A DNA stretch of 64,000 bases from Candidatus Eiseniibacteriota bacterium (GCA_030622115.1 JAUXGN010000009.1:1-64000), one strand, 5' to 3'. Counted from the first letter of the stretch, positions 18,701-28,556 are shown. The notes: generated by a model from the sequence alone, not told the origin. Numbers and translations are program-made.

Positions 18701-18981
18701 GCAGTGTCCTGGACCATGATATCGGCGCGGAGCACCCACTCGGATGGCTCAAAGCCGGGCGAGGAGAGCGTCTTGCCCTCGATCGTCAGTCTGGCTACAC
18801 AGATATCGGAGTATTGCCAGCCCGGCGGAAGCGCCTCAAGAACCTCCCGGTAGACTTCGTTCGGGGCTGTCTCGCGCTTCCGGAGCGCTCCCTCAACGTG
18901 GTAGAGGCAGTTGAGCTCCTTGGCTCGCTCCCGCAGAGAGGCCATCAGCCCCTCGGGTGTGGTGCGCAGCTCATCAGGCAT
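15796..18981 (-). CDS. PEP/pyruvate-binding (PPDK N-terminal-like) protein fused to C-terminal nucleotidyltransferase domain
   Basis: GGKSAGMLLAHRIL...LIVRSSSLLEDRLGTAFSGKYKS (PPDK N-like); C-terminal FGTVAIYVFGSTKNATAGPESDIDLLIHTRG (GS-x(n)-SDIDLL nucleotidyltransferase motif). Confidence 0.88.
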   Translation of the reverse strand: MPDELRTTPEGLMASLRERAKELNCLYHVEGALRKRETAPNEVYREVLEALPPGWQYSDICVARLTIEGKTLSSPGFEPSEWVLRADIMVQDTAVGTLEVFYTEKRPRENEGPFLRDEVRLINTIAGLIGHHILRQRLQSIQKDWETLQSQGGVSASEIWRSPLHLLRESDRGLYLRIAHKMLNYLCRIGVSGAQQMLTGETDSLDSEEEVIGEINVPACRFAQDPDYLMSDAPFELASKHLSQTEILGRVQSWMQEDKALGFLRILNNPRSPLPEIVDAMRRFQHGIPNKHILRSSTLKTLRVSLAQRLLTEQIDFVRIAKENMEIEDFYELTGRMVIPAGSHGRLGGKSAGMLLAHRILGRTVDAEQIVGDIKLPKTWYLPSDGILDFIGHNDLQEVIEQKFKETYEVRQEYPDIIRLFKNSTFPPRILNGLSVALDDFADSPLIVRSSSLLEDRLGTAFSGKYKSLFVANQGTKAERLEALADAIAEVYASTFGPDPIEYRRERGLLEFNEEMGIMIQEVVGMKVGKYFFPAFAGVAFSNSEFRWSPRIQREDGLARLVPGIGTRAVDRVADDYPVLLVPGKPNLRVNVAVDEIARYSPKWIDVINLESGTLETKSITDLLKDVGSGFPGFDKVFSLLEEGMLGKAPPRVMFDAEKHELVATFDGLAKTTQFIEHLNNILNILEERLGSPVDIEFAHDGTDFYLLQCRPQSQSDDSGPAPIPKDVDGSDIVFTADRYVSNGWIPDITNIVYVDPERYGRLGSREEMLSVARAVGKLNRLLPTKRFILLGPGRWGSRGDVKLGVSVTYADISNTAMLIEIAKKKGDYVPDLSFGTHFFQDLVESRIRYLPLYPDEEDVIFNERFLLGADNLLPGMVPDFAHLADVIRVIDVPANADGRLLRVLLNADLGEALALFVDPDEDSEQPQPVQKAVSHKPMQYWQWRLRMAERIAAALDPDRFGTVAIYVFGSTKNATAGPESDIDLLIHTRGTDAQDRELASWLEGWGRCLSEMNYLQTGYRTENLLDVHVITDEDIANQTSYASKIGAVTDAARELPLGKP

Positions 18982-20713
18982 GTGTGATCACTCCTCTTCC
19001 GCTCCGTCCGTCGACTTTCACTGCGACGGGGTGCTCCAATCTGACGTGGCGAACGAGTTCGGACTCTGAAATGGGAGGCTGAGCATCGAGCCACTTCCAG
19101 TGGATGCCCGGCTCGGCCGTGTGGCTGACTGAGAGATAGAGAACCTCGAAGCTAATCAAGTTGTGGAAGAAATGCGATCCTTGGCTGAGATCGGGTGTCA
19201 TCTGCGGAAGTGTTGCTTCGACGATCACACTTGCACCGCCGATCTGTCCCCAATCGACCGGCACGCCAAGCCACGGGTCCGAGCTGCCCCACCGCCCAAA
19301 GCCGATGAGAAGATACGGCCGTCCCATGTGAACGAGCTCTCTGTTGATGATGTCGAGCTCGCCGGCAATTGTGGGAGTATGGCGCGCCTCGAAAGCCTCC
19401 GGTCGAAGGTAGACGATATCGAGAATGTCGTCACGGGTTCCATTGCCGAGCGAGTGCTCCGATGAGACGATCACTTGCGGGGATGCGAGCTCATCCTCAG
19501 TGACCGTGACGGGCGCACGCGCGACCATCATAGGACGGGCCTGAAGAAACCCGAATCGTGGTGTCGTCCGGCCGAGCGGGTCAAGTGCGACGGCGAACTC
19601 GATCTCGACCGCTTTGGCCAGGGCCTCCTCCGAGAGGTTCAGAAGTCGCATGATGAGATCGTTGATCGGAAGCGTGTCAAACGTCAGAAGCGGCGAAAAA
19701 TCAAGCACGCGGGCGCCCTTGCCCTGGAGACCCGGGCGCAGCCGCTCCGACCGGGGGTCGTACGTTGACACGAGGTGTTCAAGCGCGCCATCGTACTCTG
19801 CGGCGGCGAGTTCTGCCCGGACAAGGTACTCCGTCTCCCGTGCCGGATCGGGTGGTGGGGGCGCTCCCATGTTGACCGCCCAGAAGCCCGTTTGCGTGTT
19901 CTTGATCAGGTCGCCAAGGCCGTTGTAAGGCGGCGGAGCGGTCGGATACTTGGGACAATACGTCCACGACATGCCGCCGTCAACGATCTCCTTCCCGAGG
20001 CCGAGGGCGAGGTTGATGACACCGTCCTCCGGTTCCGCGCGGGCTGTCGGGTAGTAGCTGTACGATCTCCCCACGCCGGAGACGGCCGGATAGAAGCGCT
20101 CACCCATCCGGTGCCCGACGACCTCCTGAATGATGACGGCCATCTTCTCATCCCGGAGTGACTGCCCAACCGATCCGATGTAGTTCTTCGGTCCGCTGAA
20201 GAACGTCGACGCGTACACGAACTTGATGCCTTCGACGAGTCGGTGAAAGCGTGTGTCCGTATCGGGCTGGTTGTTGGGGATCATCTTCGTGCCGTAGACG
20301 CCCGCGAACGGGTGTTCGAGTGCATCCTCAAGGAGACTCGATGATCGAATTGCCAGAGGTGTGTGCAGTCCTGCCGCGATCGACCTGAGATCGCCCACGA
20401 ACTCGGCCGGGAGTTCGCCCCGCTGGAAGGCGAGTGCGATCCTCTCATCGGTCTCGTCGCTCATGGCGATGTCGTAGAGGTCGTTGTGCGCCATGAAGTC
20501 GTCAAAAAGCTCGGTCGTGAGGACCGTGAGTGTCGGGATGTTGACATCGAAGGCTGGGAATTCGTCAGGGTTAAGGCCGGAGAGAACCTTCTCGCGGACC
20601 AGGTTCAGACCGGCGGCCTTGCCGCCGATCTCTCCTGTTCCGAGCCGGGTGAAGGTCTGCTCCGCGCCGAGGAAGGCGCGGTTGAACCGCGGAAGCTGCG
20701 ATGCGGATGACAT
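18974..20713 (-). CDS. PEP/pyruvate-binding domain protein (PPDK-like paralogue)
   Basis: GEIGGKAAGLNLVREKVL...LAIRSSSLLEDALEHPFAGVYGTKM; overlaps the next gene by 8 nt (ATGCCTGA). Confidence 0.87.
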   Translation of the reverse strand: MSSASQLPRFNRAFLGAEQTFTRLGTGEIGGKAAGLNLVREKVLSGLNPDEFPAFDVNIPTLTVLTTELFDDFMAHNDLYDIAMSDETDERIALAFQRGELPAEFVGDLRSIAAGLHTPLAIRSSSLLEDALEHPFAGVYGTKMIPNNQPDTDTRFHRLVEGIKFVYASTFFSGPKNYIGSVGQSLRDEKMAVIIQEVVGHRMGERFYPAVSGVGRSYSYYPTARAEPEDGVINLALGLGKEIVDGGMSWTYCPKYPTAPPPYNGLGDLIKNTQTGFWAVNMGAPPPPDPARETEYLVRAELAAAEYDGALEHLVSTYDPRSERLRPGLQGKGARVLDFSPLLTFDTLPINDLIMRLLNLSEEALAKAVEIEFAVALDPLGRTTPRFGFLQARPMMVARAPVTVTEDELASPQVIVSSEHSLGNGTRDDILDIVYLRPEAFEARHTPTIAGELDIINRELVHMGRPYLLIGFGRWGSSDPWLGVPVDWGQIGGASVIVEATLPQMTPDLSQGSHFFHNLISFEVLYLSVSHTAEPGIHWKWLDAQPPISESELVRHVRLEHPVAVKVDGRSGRGVITHA

Positions 20714-20746
20714 CGTGCAAGTCTCCCGTGGGTTCAGGCCAGCAGG

Positions 20747-20772
20747 CGGGGCGCCCGGTTCAGGGCGCCCCG
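20747..20772 (-). terminator. Stem-loop downstream of glutamate dehydrogenase gene
   Basis: CGGGGCGCCC-ggttca-GGGCGCCCCG perfect inverted repeat. Confidence 0.6.
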
Positions 20773-20785
20773 TCCCGGTGAAACG

Positions 20786-22075
20786 CTAGATCCAACCGCG
20801 CGCGCGACAAGCCTCTGCGACGCGGTTGATCGATACGACGTAAGCGGCGTCTCGCATGTAGATGCTCTGCTTGCCGGCGAGTTCGCTCACGGCGACATAT
20901 GCTGCGGTCATCTTCACATCGAGCTTACCCAGAACCTCGTCCATTTCCCAGAAATAGTTCATGTTGCTCTGGACCTGCTCAAAGTAGCTGCAAGTGACAC
21001 CGCCCGCATTCGCGAGGAAATCCGGGATCATGTGGATGCCCCGCGCGTGGATTGCCTTGTCCGCCTCAGGTGTAGTCGGACCGTTGGCGCCCTCGGCGAT
21101 GATCTTGACTCGCTTGCTCATCTTCTCGACGTTTTCTGCCGTAATCGAGTTCTCAAGAGCAGACGGAATCAGAATGTCGACATCCTGGTCGATCCAGGCG
21201 TCACCGGGCAGTACCTCGTAGCCGAGGTCGCGCGCCTTTGCCTGGTCGATGCCCCCGAAACGGTCCGTGATGCCCCGAAGCTCCGCCAGATCGATGCCGT
21301 CCTTTTTGCGAAAGACGTTCGCGCACTGCTCCTTCTGGTCCCAGCACGAGACGCTGATGGTGGTGCCGCCGATCTGATGGTAGAGCTCGATCGCGTACTG
21401 CGCGACATTGCCGAATCCCTGGACGCTCGCGATCGTGTCGGATGGACGAATGCTCAACTCCTTGAGCGCCTCTCTGAGTGTGTAGATAACACCGTATCCG
21501 GTTGCCTGCGTGCGACCCAGCGAGCCACCCATGCCGACCGGCTTCCCGGTAATGGCACCTGGGAAGTGGCCGCCGTGAATTTTCTCGTACTCATCCATCA
21601 TCCAGAGCATGTGCTGTGGGCTCGTCATGACGTCAGGTGCGGGGACGTCTGCCACTGGGCCGATGTTTCGCGCCAGCTGGCGGATGAAGCCGCGGCAGAT
21701 CGCTTCCTGCTCGCGCATGCTCAGGTTGTGGGGGTCGCAGATCACGCCGCCCTTGCCGCCGCCGAGCGGGATGTCGACGACCGCACACTTCCACGTCATC
21801 CACATCGAGAGGGCACGAACTGTGTCGATCGTCTCCTGCGGATGGAACCGAATGCCACCCTTGCACGGACCGCGCGCATCATTGTGCTGCACGCGGAATC
21901 CCGCAAACACCTGCACCGTACCGTCGTCCATGCGTACCGGGATCGTGAAGTGATACTCGCGCATCGGCGTGCGGAGAAACGCTCGCGCTCCCTCATCGAG
22001 ATCGATGACATCGGCGATGCTGTCGAACTGGGCACGCGCCATGTCGTAGGCGTTGTACGTGCCGTTGCTGGCCAT
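20786..22075 (-). CDS. gdhA: Glu/Leu/Phe/Val dehydrogenase (glutamate dehydrogenase)
   Basis: DARGPCKGGIRFHP, MTWKCAVVDIPLGGGKGG, VQGFGNVAQYA and IAEGANGPTTPEAD. Confidence 0.96.
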   Translation of the reverse strand: MASNGTYNAYDMARAQFDSIADVIDLDEGARAFLRTPMREYHFTIPVRMDDGTVQVFAGFRVQHNDARGPCKGGIRFHPQETIDTVRALSMWMTWKCAVVDIPLGGGKGGVICDPHNLSMREQEAICRGFIRQLARNIGPVADVPAPDVMTSPQHMLWMMDEYEKIHGGHFPGAITGKPVGMGGSLGRTQATGYGVIYTLREALKELSIRPSDTIASVQGFGNVAQYAIELYHQIGGTTISVSCWDQKEQCANVFRKKDGIDLAELRGITDRFGGIDQAKARDLGYEVLPGDAWIDQDVDILIPSALENSITAENVEKMSKRVKIIAEGANGPTTPEADKAIHARGIHMIPDFLANAGGVTCSYFEQVQSNMNYFWEMDEVLGKLDVKMTAAYVAVSELAGKQSIYMRDAAYVVSINRVAEACRARGWI

Positions 22076-22306
22076 GCAGTTCCTCCTTCTTTAGGACTCC
22101 AGTTGGGGCCGCCGGCACCTTTGCCGGACGAGTCCATCGAGTCCAAGTCAATGTCGCACATCTATCCAAGTGGCGAACGACTCACCACCAATCAAGCAAG
22201 TCAACCACCAAGTCTAGCTCTGTCTGGTCAAGAGTGCAATGCATAGTCGCGCCGCGCTCTCGGGCGCCGTTTTGGAGGCAGCGTGGCGTTTCTGGGGGAG
22301 GAGGGG

Positions 22307-22460
22307 CTATCTGTACATGGCCTTGATGGCTCCCCAGCTTCGTTCCTCGACAGCGTCGATCTCGACGCCGACTAAGAGCGGAATTTCCTGTGTGTGGCCT
22401 TCCGCAGAGCATCCACTCAAGGGCTGCGGGCCGGGCGGTCCCCATCCGCTCAACGCGGGT
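22307..22460 (-). pseudogene. Orphan C-terminal remnant of a SWGxIK-tail secreted protein
   Basis: Reverse frame ends HTQEIPLLVGVEIDAVEERSWGAIKAMYR followed by TAG. The N-terminal part lies antisense to the neighbouring gene and does not resemble a secreted protein. Confidence 0.5.
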
Positions 22461-22486
22461 AGGACGAGTTGTGTCGAGGGCGCCCT

Positions 22487-22497
22487 TGTGGTATAAT
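22487..22497 (+). promoter_or_regulatory. Extended -10 promoter element TGTGGTATAAT
   Basis: TGGTATAAT immediately upstream of the secreted-protein gene; same 11-mer at 7472-7482. Confidence 0.55.
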
Positions 22498-22556
22498 TCG
22501 CTTGAAGGTGTTCAATGGACATGGAACTCCGCGCATGACTCCCCAGGAGGCCGCCA

Positions 22557-23932
22557 TGACACACACACGCCGCTCTCTCTTGACCGCTCTTCTGGCAGCC
22601 CTTGTCGCAGCCTTGTTCACAGCCTTGGGCCTCGCGGCGATTCAGCCGGAACGAGTTACGCCTACTACAATCCCAATCGATCCAATCCGCAACAACATCA
22701 TGCTCTGGTATGACCCAATCGATGAGAATTCGGAGGGCTGGACGCACGGAGACTACACGGCTGACATGGCAATCGAGTTCCATGTGGACGTGTACCACGC
22801 CCACAGCTCAGGTGAGTTCTCCTATTGGTGTGGCCGGATGGACCCCGCCTTCTCCGGCGGCGATGGGTACGGCAACTCGTGGGATCAGCGTCTGCTTCTT
22901 CCCTCGATCGAGCTTGGCAACACTGTAGTCGAACACCGCTCGTGGGGGAGCATCAAGGCGTCGTACAGGGTGGGTGCTGCGGGCGGCGAGGATGCTGAGC
23001 GCGACTCCGCCTCAGGGCGCGAAGATAGCCGTGGAACCGTGCCCGTGCTCACGTTCTCATACCGGCACGACTGCGAAGCGGGCTACGATTTCATCTGGCT
23101 TCAGGCGCTCGTGGATGGCAGTTGGGTGAATCTGCTCGATGGCTTCACCGGCGTGAGCGGCGGTTGGCAGGAATCCGGTGAGGTGCCGGTCGGGGACTTC
23201 GGTGATCCTCTGCATCTGAGATTCAGGTTCGTCTCGGATGGCACGTCGTCTGATGAAGATGGGGTCTACGATTCGGACGGTGGCGCGTTTCACGTCGACA
23301 ACATTCGCGTTTATGACTATGTCACCGGGGACGAGTTCTTTTCGGACGATGCCGAGGGTGGAACCGCTCAGTGTACGCCCTCGATCCCCGAGCCGGCCGG
23401 TGACTGGTGGCACATCCATGAGGACTACTGCTCGTCTGGGGCGTACGACTACGGACTGGACCCCTTCTGCTGGTGGTGCGGCGACGAGAGCGATTCCTCG
23501 CTAATTCCCCCGGGTCTCAGGAACTGGCTCCAGACCCCGTACATCGATCTCTACACCGTGTATGGCTACGCGCGCCAGTGCACATTCAGGTTTGCGCTTC
23601 ATCCGGAGGTGCCGGTTGGGCAAGGCGACCACTGGACCGAGGAGATCACCTGGGACAGCGGCGCGACATGGTATCTAGTGGGCACGTGGTGGGACGATTT
23701 CGGCGCGTGCAACGGTTTCGCCGCACATGGACTGTATTCAGGATTAGCATTCTACAACAACGGCACCGGACTCGCAGCGGCTCGATGGACCTTCTACACG
23801 GACGACGATGGATGCGGGCCGGGAGCGGCAGGTGCGGCCGGTATCTCGCTCGACCACACGTGGCTTGAGGCTGACCCGTATGGTCGCCGACGCTCATCCT
23901 CGTGGCAGCTCATCAAGGAGATCGCTCGGTAG
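22557..23932 (+). CDS. Large secreted protein with internal and C-terminal SWGxIK-like motifs
   Basis: Start MTHTRRSLLTALLAALVAALFTALGLA; internal NTVVEHRSWGSIKASYR; ends RRRSSSWQLIKEIAR. Confidence 0.8.
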
Positions 23933-23957
23933 ATCTCTGGTGACCGAGCTTGTCCCT

Positions 23958-23997
23958 GCTGTGCGACCGAAGAGCCTCCGGAAGGAATCCCGGGGGC
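23958..23997 (+). terminator. Terminator-like stem-loop
   Basis: GACCGAAGAGCCTCCGG...CCGGGGGCTTCTTGGTC, about 17-bp imperfect stem. Confidence 0.5.
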
Positions 23998-24277
23998 TTC
24001 TTGGTCGCGAGGGCACGATCGCTCGCTGCGTCAGCGTCATGACCTCCGACGCGACGGCGAACATCCTCTATTCGAGAAAGAGCGCGAGAAGGCCATCGGT
24101 GTGCTGGAGGACGCGGGAGTGACTCCTGGACCGGGGTGGAGTAGGTAGGTGAGGGAGACTAGGCGCCAGACAGGCGGTTCCATCTGGCGAGACGCACTTC
24201 CGTGTGGTATTTTGACATACAGTTCTTCCTCTCCCAAATCTACGCAGCCACAGACGTGTTCTCACGGAGGTGATTCC

Positions 24278-27034
24278 ATGTCCAGCCGTGCGCCCGTCCT
24301 TGTCACTGCAGCCTTGATTCTCCTGGCCGCGTCCTCGCTTCAAGCTGATCTACTCTTCGACGCCCGCCGCGACTTCTACGCGGGGGACTATCCGCGTGAT
24401 GTCGCGATCGGTGATTTCAATGGTGATGACCATCAGGACCTGGCGATTGTACTGAAAGATGACTGGAAGGTCGGGATCCTGCTCGGGAACGGTGACGGTA
24501 CGTTCCAGGAGATCGTGACCTACCAGACAGCGGCGGACTCGTCCGACGGCGAGTATCCATACAGCGTGGCCATCGGCGAACTCAACGGGGACGACTACGA
24601 GGACCTGGTCGTGGCCAACTGGGGCGACCACAACATTGGGTTCCTCATGGGCGACGGTGACGGCACCTTCGCGACCGCGGACACGACGATCGCAGGAGGT
24701 GGTCCGAACTGCGTCATCCTCGCGGATTTCAATGAGGACACCATCCTCGACGTGGTGACCGCCAACTGGTACCAGCACAACATCAGCATTCTGCTGGGTG
24801 ACGGAACGGGCGATTTCACTCGGCCGGCCGTGTGGCAGTACGCGGTCGGCAACAGCCCGTACACGGTCGCGGCGGGTGATTTCGATGAGGACGACGACCT
24901 TGATGTCGCGATTGCGAACTTCGACTCGGACAACGTTTCCATTCTGACAGGCAACGGAGATGGGACCTTCGCGGCGGCGGACTCCTTCGCCGCAGGCGAG
25001 GCGCCGCACGATATCGCTATCGCCGACTTCGATCACGACAACCACCAGGATCTGGTCGTGCCCAACCGCGACAGCGACGATGTGACGGTGCTCTTCGGAA
25101 ACGGGGACGGCACGTTCCCGACTAGTGCCACACTGATGACCGGTGACGCTCCCTACTCGGTCGTGACCGGCGACTTCGATGGGGACGACAACCCTGACTT
25201 CGCCGTATGCTGCCGATACGATCATGCTGTGTATGTCTATCTTGGTAACGGAGCGGGCGGCTTCGACTTTGGGACACCATACGGTGTCAGCGAAGAGCCG
25301 TACTCGATGGCCGTCGGCGACTTCGACGAGGACGACAACGAGGATATCGCTGTCGCGTGCCGCGGAGGAGAGGTTATCTCGATCCTCTATGGCAGGGGGG
25401 ACGGGACCTTCGTCGAGACACCGCGGTACGATTCGGGCATAGGTCCCGGGGACCTCGTCGTTGCGGATTTCGACGGCGACAACAACTTGGATATCGCCGT
25501 GGCGAACGGCGGTACGGAGGACGTCGGTATCCTGCTCGGGACCGGTAACGGGACTTTCGTCTACGATTCCGGGTTTGGCGCCGGCGACTATCCCGGCGCT
25601 ATCGTGGCCGGGCTTTTTGACGACGACGAGCATGTCGACATTGCGACGGCGGCAGGCAACGATCGGCGCGTGTCCGTTCACCTGGGCGACGGCGACGGCA
25701 CGTTCACGCCGGGGACCGGGTTCGATATCTCGTACCCCTATGGTCTCGTCTGCGCCGAGCTTGACGGGCGGGACGGGCCGGACCTGATCGTGCCGGGCGG
25801 GACGGCCCGCAAGATGTTCATCTACACGGGCAATGGCGACGGGACGTTCACGTCGGCGGGGTCGTGTACGACGGGAGGGGAGACGTGGTGGACCGCCCGC
25901 AATCCAGCCATCGGGGATTTCAACGAGGACGGGACTCCCGACATGGCGGTTCCGATCGGGGAGTACAACGTCAGCCAGCTCTCGATACTGCTTGGAAACG
26001 GGGATGGGACATTCGAGTTCGATGCGACGTACGCTAGTGAGGGCAGGGGTGGAGGGCTCGCCGACGCCGGGTACTTCGATGCGGATGACCACCTAGACGT
26101 CGTGATGACGAACGAGCACTCCAACAACGTCTCGATCTTTCTCGGCAACGGTGATGGGACTCTCGAAGCGGCCAGCGTGGAGACCGTCGGCATCGAGCCT
26201 TGGGACGTCGCCGCAAAGGACTTCGATGGAGACGGTCTGATCGACATCGCCGTGGCATGCAGCGAGGGGTGGAGCGGGATGGCGCTGCTTCTGGGCAATG
26301 GAGACGGCACGTTCAAGGATCCGGACCCGTACGGAACGGAGCAAGGATCCTTCTATCTCGACGTGGGTGACCTCAATGCCGACAGCCGGATGGACGTGAT
26401 CGTGAGCAACAACTGGTCGGACAGGGTTTCGGTCCTCATCAACATTGGCCCAAACACACCCGTCGAGCACGCGTTCTACGCGACGGCCCTGGAAGATGGT
26501 TCCGTCATGGTTCGGTGGGGGCTCGCCTCGTTCACCGATGCGCAGGCAATCCGGTTGTACCGGTCCGTGGCGGCGGACGGTCCCTTTGGCCTGCTCGTGG
26601 AAGAGGCGCTTCCGGCAGCAGCATTTGGGGGATTCAGGGACACCACCGTCTGGCCCGGCGGGACCTTCTGGTACGATCTCAGAGCAGTGCTTTGGGACGG
26701 TCAGGAGGAATCGATCGTTCACTTCCTGCCAAGTGCGACCGTAGGTGGGTCGCTGAGTCTCGCGATGCACCAGCCGATGGCAAACCCCTTCACCACACAG
26801 TGCGCGTTCACAATCGACGTCCCGAACCACACGGGGAATGTCCATCTGGCGGTCTACAATGCGCGAGGTCAGCTCGTAAGCACGCTCATCGATGAGCCGC
26901 TCCCGCGCGGCAGGCACCCAGTCGTCTGGGACGGTAGCGATTGGTCAGGGCACCAGTCGGCATCCGGTGTCTACTTCGTACGACTCGAGGTTGGCGGGGC
27001 GCACGCTGTGGGGAAGGCGCTGCTGCTGCGCTAG
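24278..27034 (+). CDS. Secreted FG-GAP/VCBS-repeat protein with FlgD-like C-terminal sorting domain
   Basis: Many tandem copies of VAVGDFDxDxxxDIAVxxxxxxxVSILLGNGDGTF; ends ASGVYFVRLEVGGAHAVGKALLLR. Confidence 0.93.
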   Translation: MSSRAPVLVTAALILLAASSLQADLLFDARRDFYAGDYPRDVAIGDFNGDDHQDLAIVLKDDWKVGILLGNGDGTFQEIVTYQTAADSSDGEYPYSVAIGELNGDDYEDLVVANWGDHNIGFLMGDGDGTFATADTTIAGGGPNCVILADFNEDTILDVVTANWYQHNISILLGDGTGDFTRPAVWQYAVGNSPYTVAAGDFDEDDDLDVAIANFDSDNVSILTGNGDGTFAAADSFAAGEAPHDIAIADFDHDNHQDLVVPNRDSDDVTVLFGNGDGTFPTSATLMTGDAPYSVVTGDFDGDDNPDFAVCCRYDHAVYVYLGNGAGGFDFGTPYGVSEEPYSMAVGDFDEDDNEDIAVACRGGEVISILYGRGDGTFVETPRYDSGIGPGDLVVADFDGDNNLDIAVANGGTEDVGILLGTGNGTFVYDSGFGAGDYPGAIVAGLFDDDEHVDIATAAGNDRRVSVHLGDGDGTFTPGTGFDISYPYGLVCAELDGRDGPDLIVPGGTARKMFIYTGNGDGTFTSAGSCTTGGETWWTARNPAIGDFNEDGTPDMAVPIGEYNVSQLSILLGNGDGTFEFDATYASEGRGGGLADAGYFDADDHLDVVMTNEHSNNVSIFLGNGDGTLEAASVETVGIEPWDVAAKDFDGDGLIDIAVACSEGWSGMALLLGNGDGTFKDPDPYGTEQGSFYLDVGDLNADSRMDVIVSNNWSDRVSVLINIGPNTPVEHAFYATALEDGSVMVRWGLASFTDAQAIRLYRSVAADGPFGLLVEEALPAAAFGGFRDTTVWPGGTFWYDLRAVLWDGQEESIVHFLPSATVGGSLSLAMHQPMANPFTTQCAFTIDVPNHTGNVHLAVYNARGQLVSTLIDEPLPRGRHPVVWDGSDWSGHQSASGVYFVRLEVGGAHAVGKALLLR

Positions 27035-27161
27035 GCGGGGGTATCCGAGGGCCGCGAGTCTTCTGTTCGACTTCGGCTTCGTTTCTTCGAACGGGACTTT
27101 TGTGAGACATGGGCGCAGTTGGAAGTGGGACTACGCATTCTGTTTGGAGGAGGTGACAACA

Positions 27162-28004
27162 ATGTACTTGCGCAAGTTACCGTGCACTCATGCGGCCGCG
27201 TTTGCCATCGCGGTCGTGCTCGCTGTCGCGCCGGCGTCCCTGGCGGGTGCGACGACCATCCCGCCGAGCCCCGCGGAAGCACAGACGCCCACCATCTGTG
27301 ACTGGCAGGCGAGCCCGGCAGCCGACGGCCCCCGCAACATCACGATCATCGAGAGTCAGAGCGGCGTGGGTGGTCACAGCACGGACGTCAAGTGGCAGAC
27401 AGTTGCTGTCAGCATGGGCCATGCTGCGACCATCGTAGATCAGAGTGCTCTCGACAGCATTGCCAACCTCAGTGGCACCGACATCCTCATCGTATCGTCC
27501 TCAGTCATCGAACTTCCCGCCGGCCACGTGCAGACCATCCTCCAGTTCGTGGAGAGCCACGGTCCGGCCTATCTGCAGGGCGAGTACCTCTCCACCCTCC
27601 CCGGGAATCAGGCCTTTGTTGAGATCGTCAACGGTCTTGGGGGTTCGTTCACTGTCTCGGGTACGATCTCCGGCGATCTAGAGCCCATGAATGTGCTCGG
27701 CTCCTTCGCCACTGATCCCAACGCGGTGCCGTCACTGCCGTTCTTCTGGTACGGGTGTGCAGGCACTGGCGACGCCACGATCGAGAACTTCCTGGAACAC
27801 GATGGCAACTACTTCGGTTGGGTCTTCACGCCGCCCGGCAGCCCCCGCGTGCTGATTCACACGACCGACCAGGATTGGGTCCAGAACATATACGGCAATC
27901 CCGAATCTGTAGCCCTGATGGAGAATATCCTGACCTACCTCGACGATGCGTACTCGCCAACTGAGAGGTCCACTTGGGGCGCCATCAAGTGGCGCTTTCG
28001 CTAG
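27162..28004 (+). CDS. Secreted hypothetical protein with SWGxIK-type tail
   Basis: Signal peptide MYLRKLPCTHAAAFAIAVVLAVAPASLAGA; ends YSPTERSTWGAIKWRFR. Confidence 0.82.
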   Translation: MYLRKLPCTHAAAFAIAVVLAVAPASLAGATTIPPSPAEAQTPTICDWQASPAADGPRNITIIESQSGVGGHSTDVKWQTVAVSMGHAATIVDQSALDSIANLSGTDILIVSSSVIELPAGHVQTILQFVESHGPAYLQGEYLSTLPGNQAFVEIVNGLGGSFTVSGTISGDLEPMNVLGSFATDPNAVPSLPFFWYGCAGTGDATIENFLEHDGNYFGWVFTPPGSPRVLIHTTDQDWVQNIYGNPESVALMENILTYLDDAYSPTERSTWGAIKWRFR

Positions 28005-28027
28005 GATTTCGCATACCGCAGACGCGC

Positions 28028-28052
28028 GAGGCCGCTCCTGGGGGGCGGCCTC
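28028..28052 (+). terminator. Terminator-like stem-loop
   Basis: GAGGCCGCTCC-TGGG-GGGCGGCCTC. Confidence 0.6.
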
Positions 28053-28556
28053 GTTGCTGGAGGATGGTTCCGTGCTATCGGAACTTCGCTTTGAGCGAGC
28101 CTCACGACAGCGTCTGAACAGGCGGGAGGCAGTCCGCACAGCCAACGTCATAGGCTTCCACAAGACCCCGCACCAGTGGCTGCCATGGTAAGGTAGAGAG
28201 CAGTTGCCAGGAGCAGGCGGAACATGGTTCCCTCCTTTTCCACATCTATCATGCGGCGCCGGTATCAAGGACGATGACACGGTCAGTCTCAAGCTCCCCG
28301 TCCGGGAATACACTTGTCTCGTGCGTGCTGTCGAACGGAAAGGAGAGTTCCCAGGTTGCATCTTCGTGCCCTCGCGTGACCTGGAATTCCAGCTTCCTCC
28401 CTTGAGCAGTGCTCGGTTTCGCTGTAGACTTGATTTCCACACAGGATCTCCGCACGGATTGTATTCCGGCGGGGTTGGTTGCATCACAATGTGCTGTCAT
28501 GGTCGTTCCGTCTTCTGCAGCCAGTCTGGTGCAGGTGGATATCAAGGAGGGAAACA

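Noticed and set aside
24209-24226. GGTATTTTGACATAC resembling the cold-shock leader hairpin
   Set aside because: Only this short stretch matches; no surrounding leader conservation and no csp gene, so it is probably chance.
24350-26092. 580-aa minus-strand ORF
   Set aside because: Exactly antisense to the FG-GAP/VCBS repeat gene; composition follows the repeated plus-strand codons and no family is recognisable.
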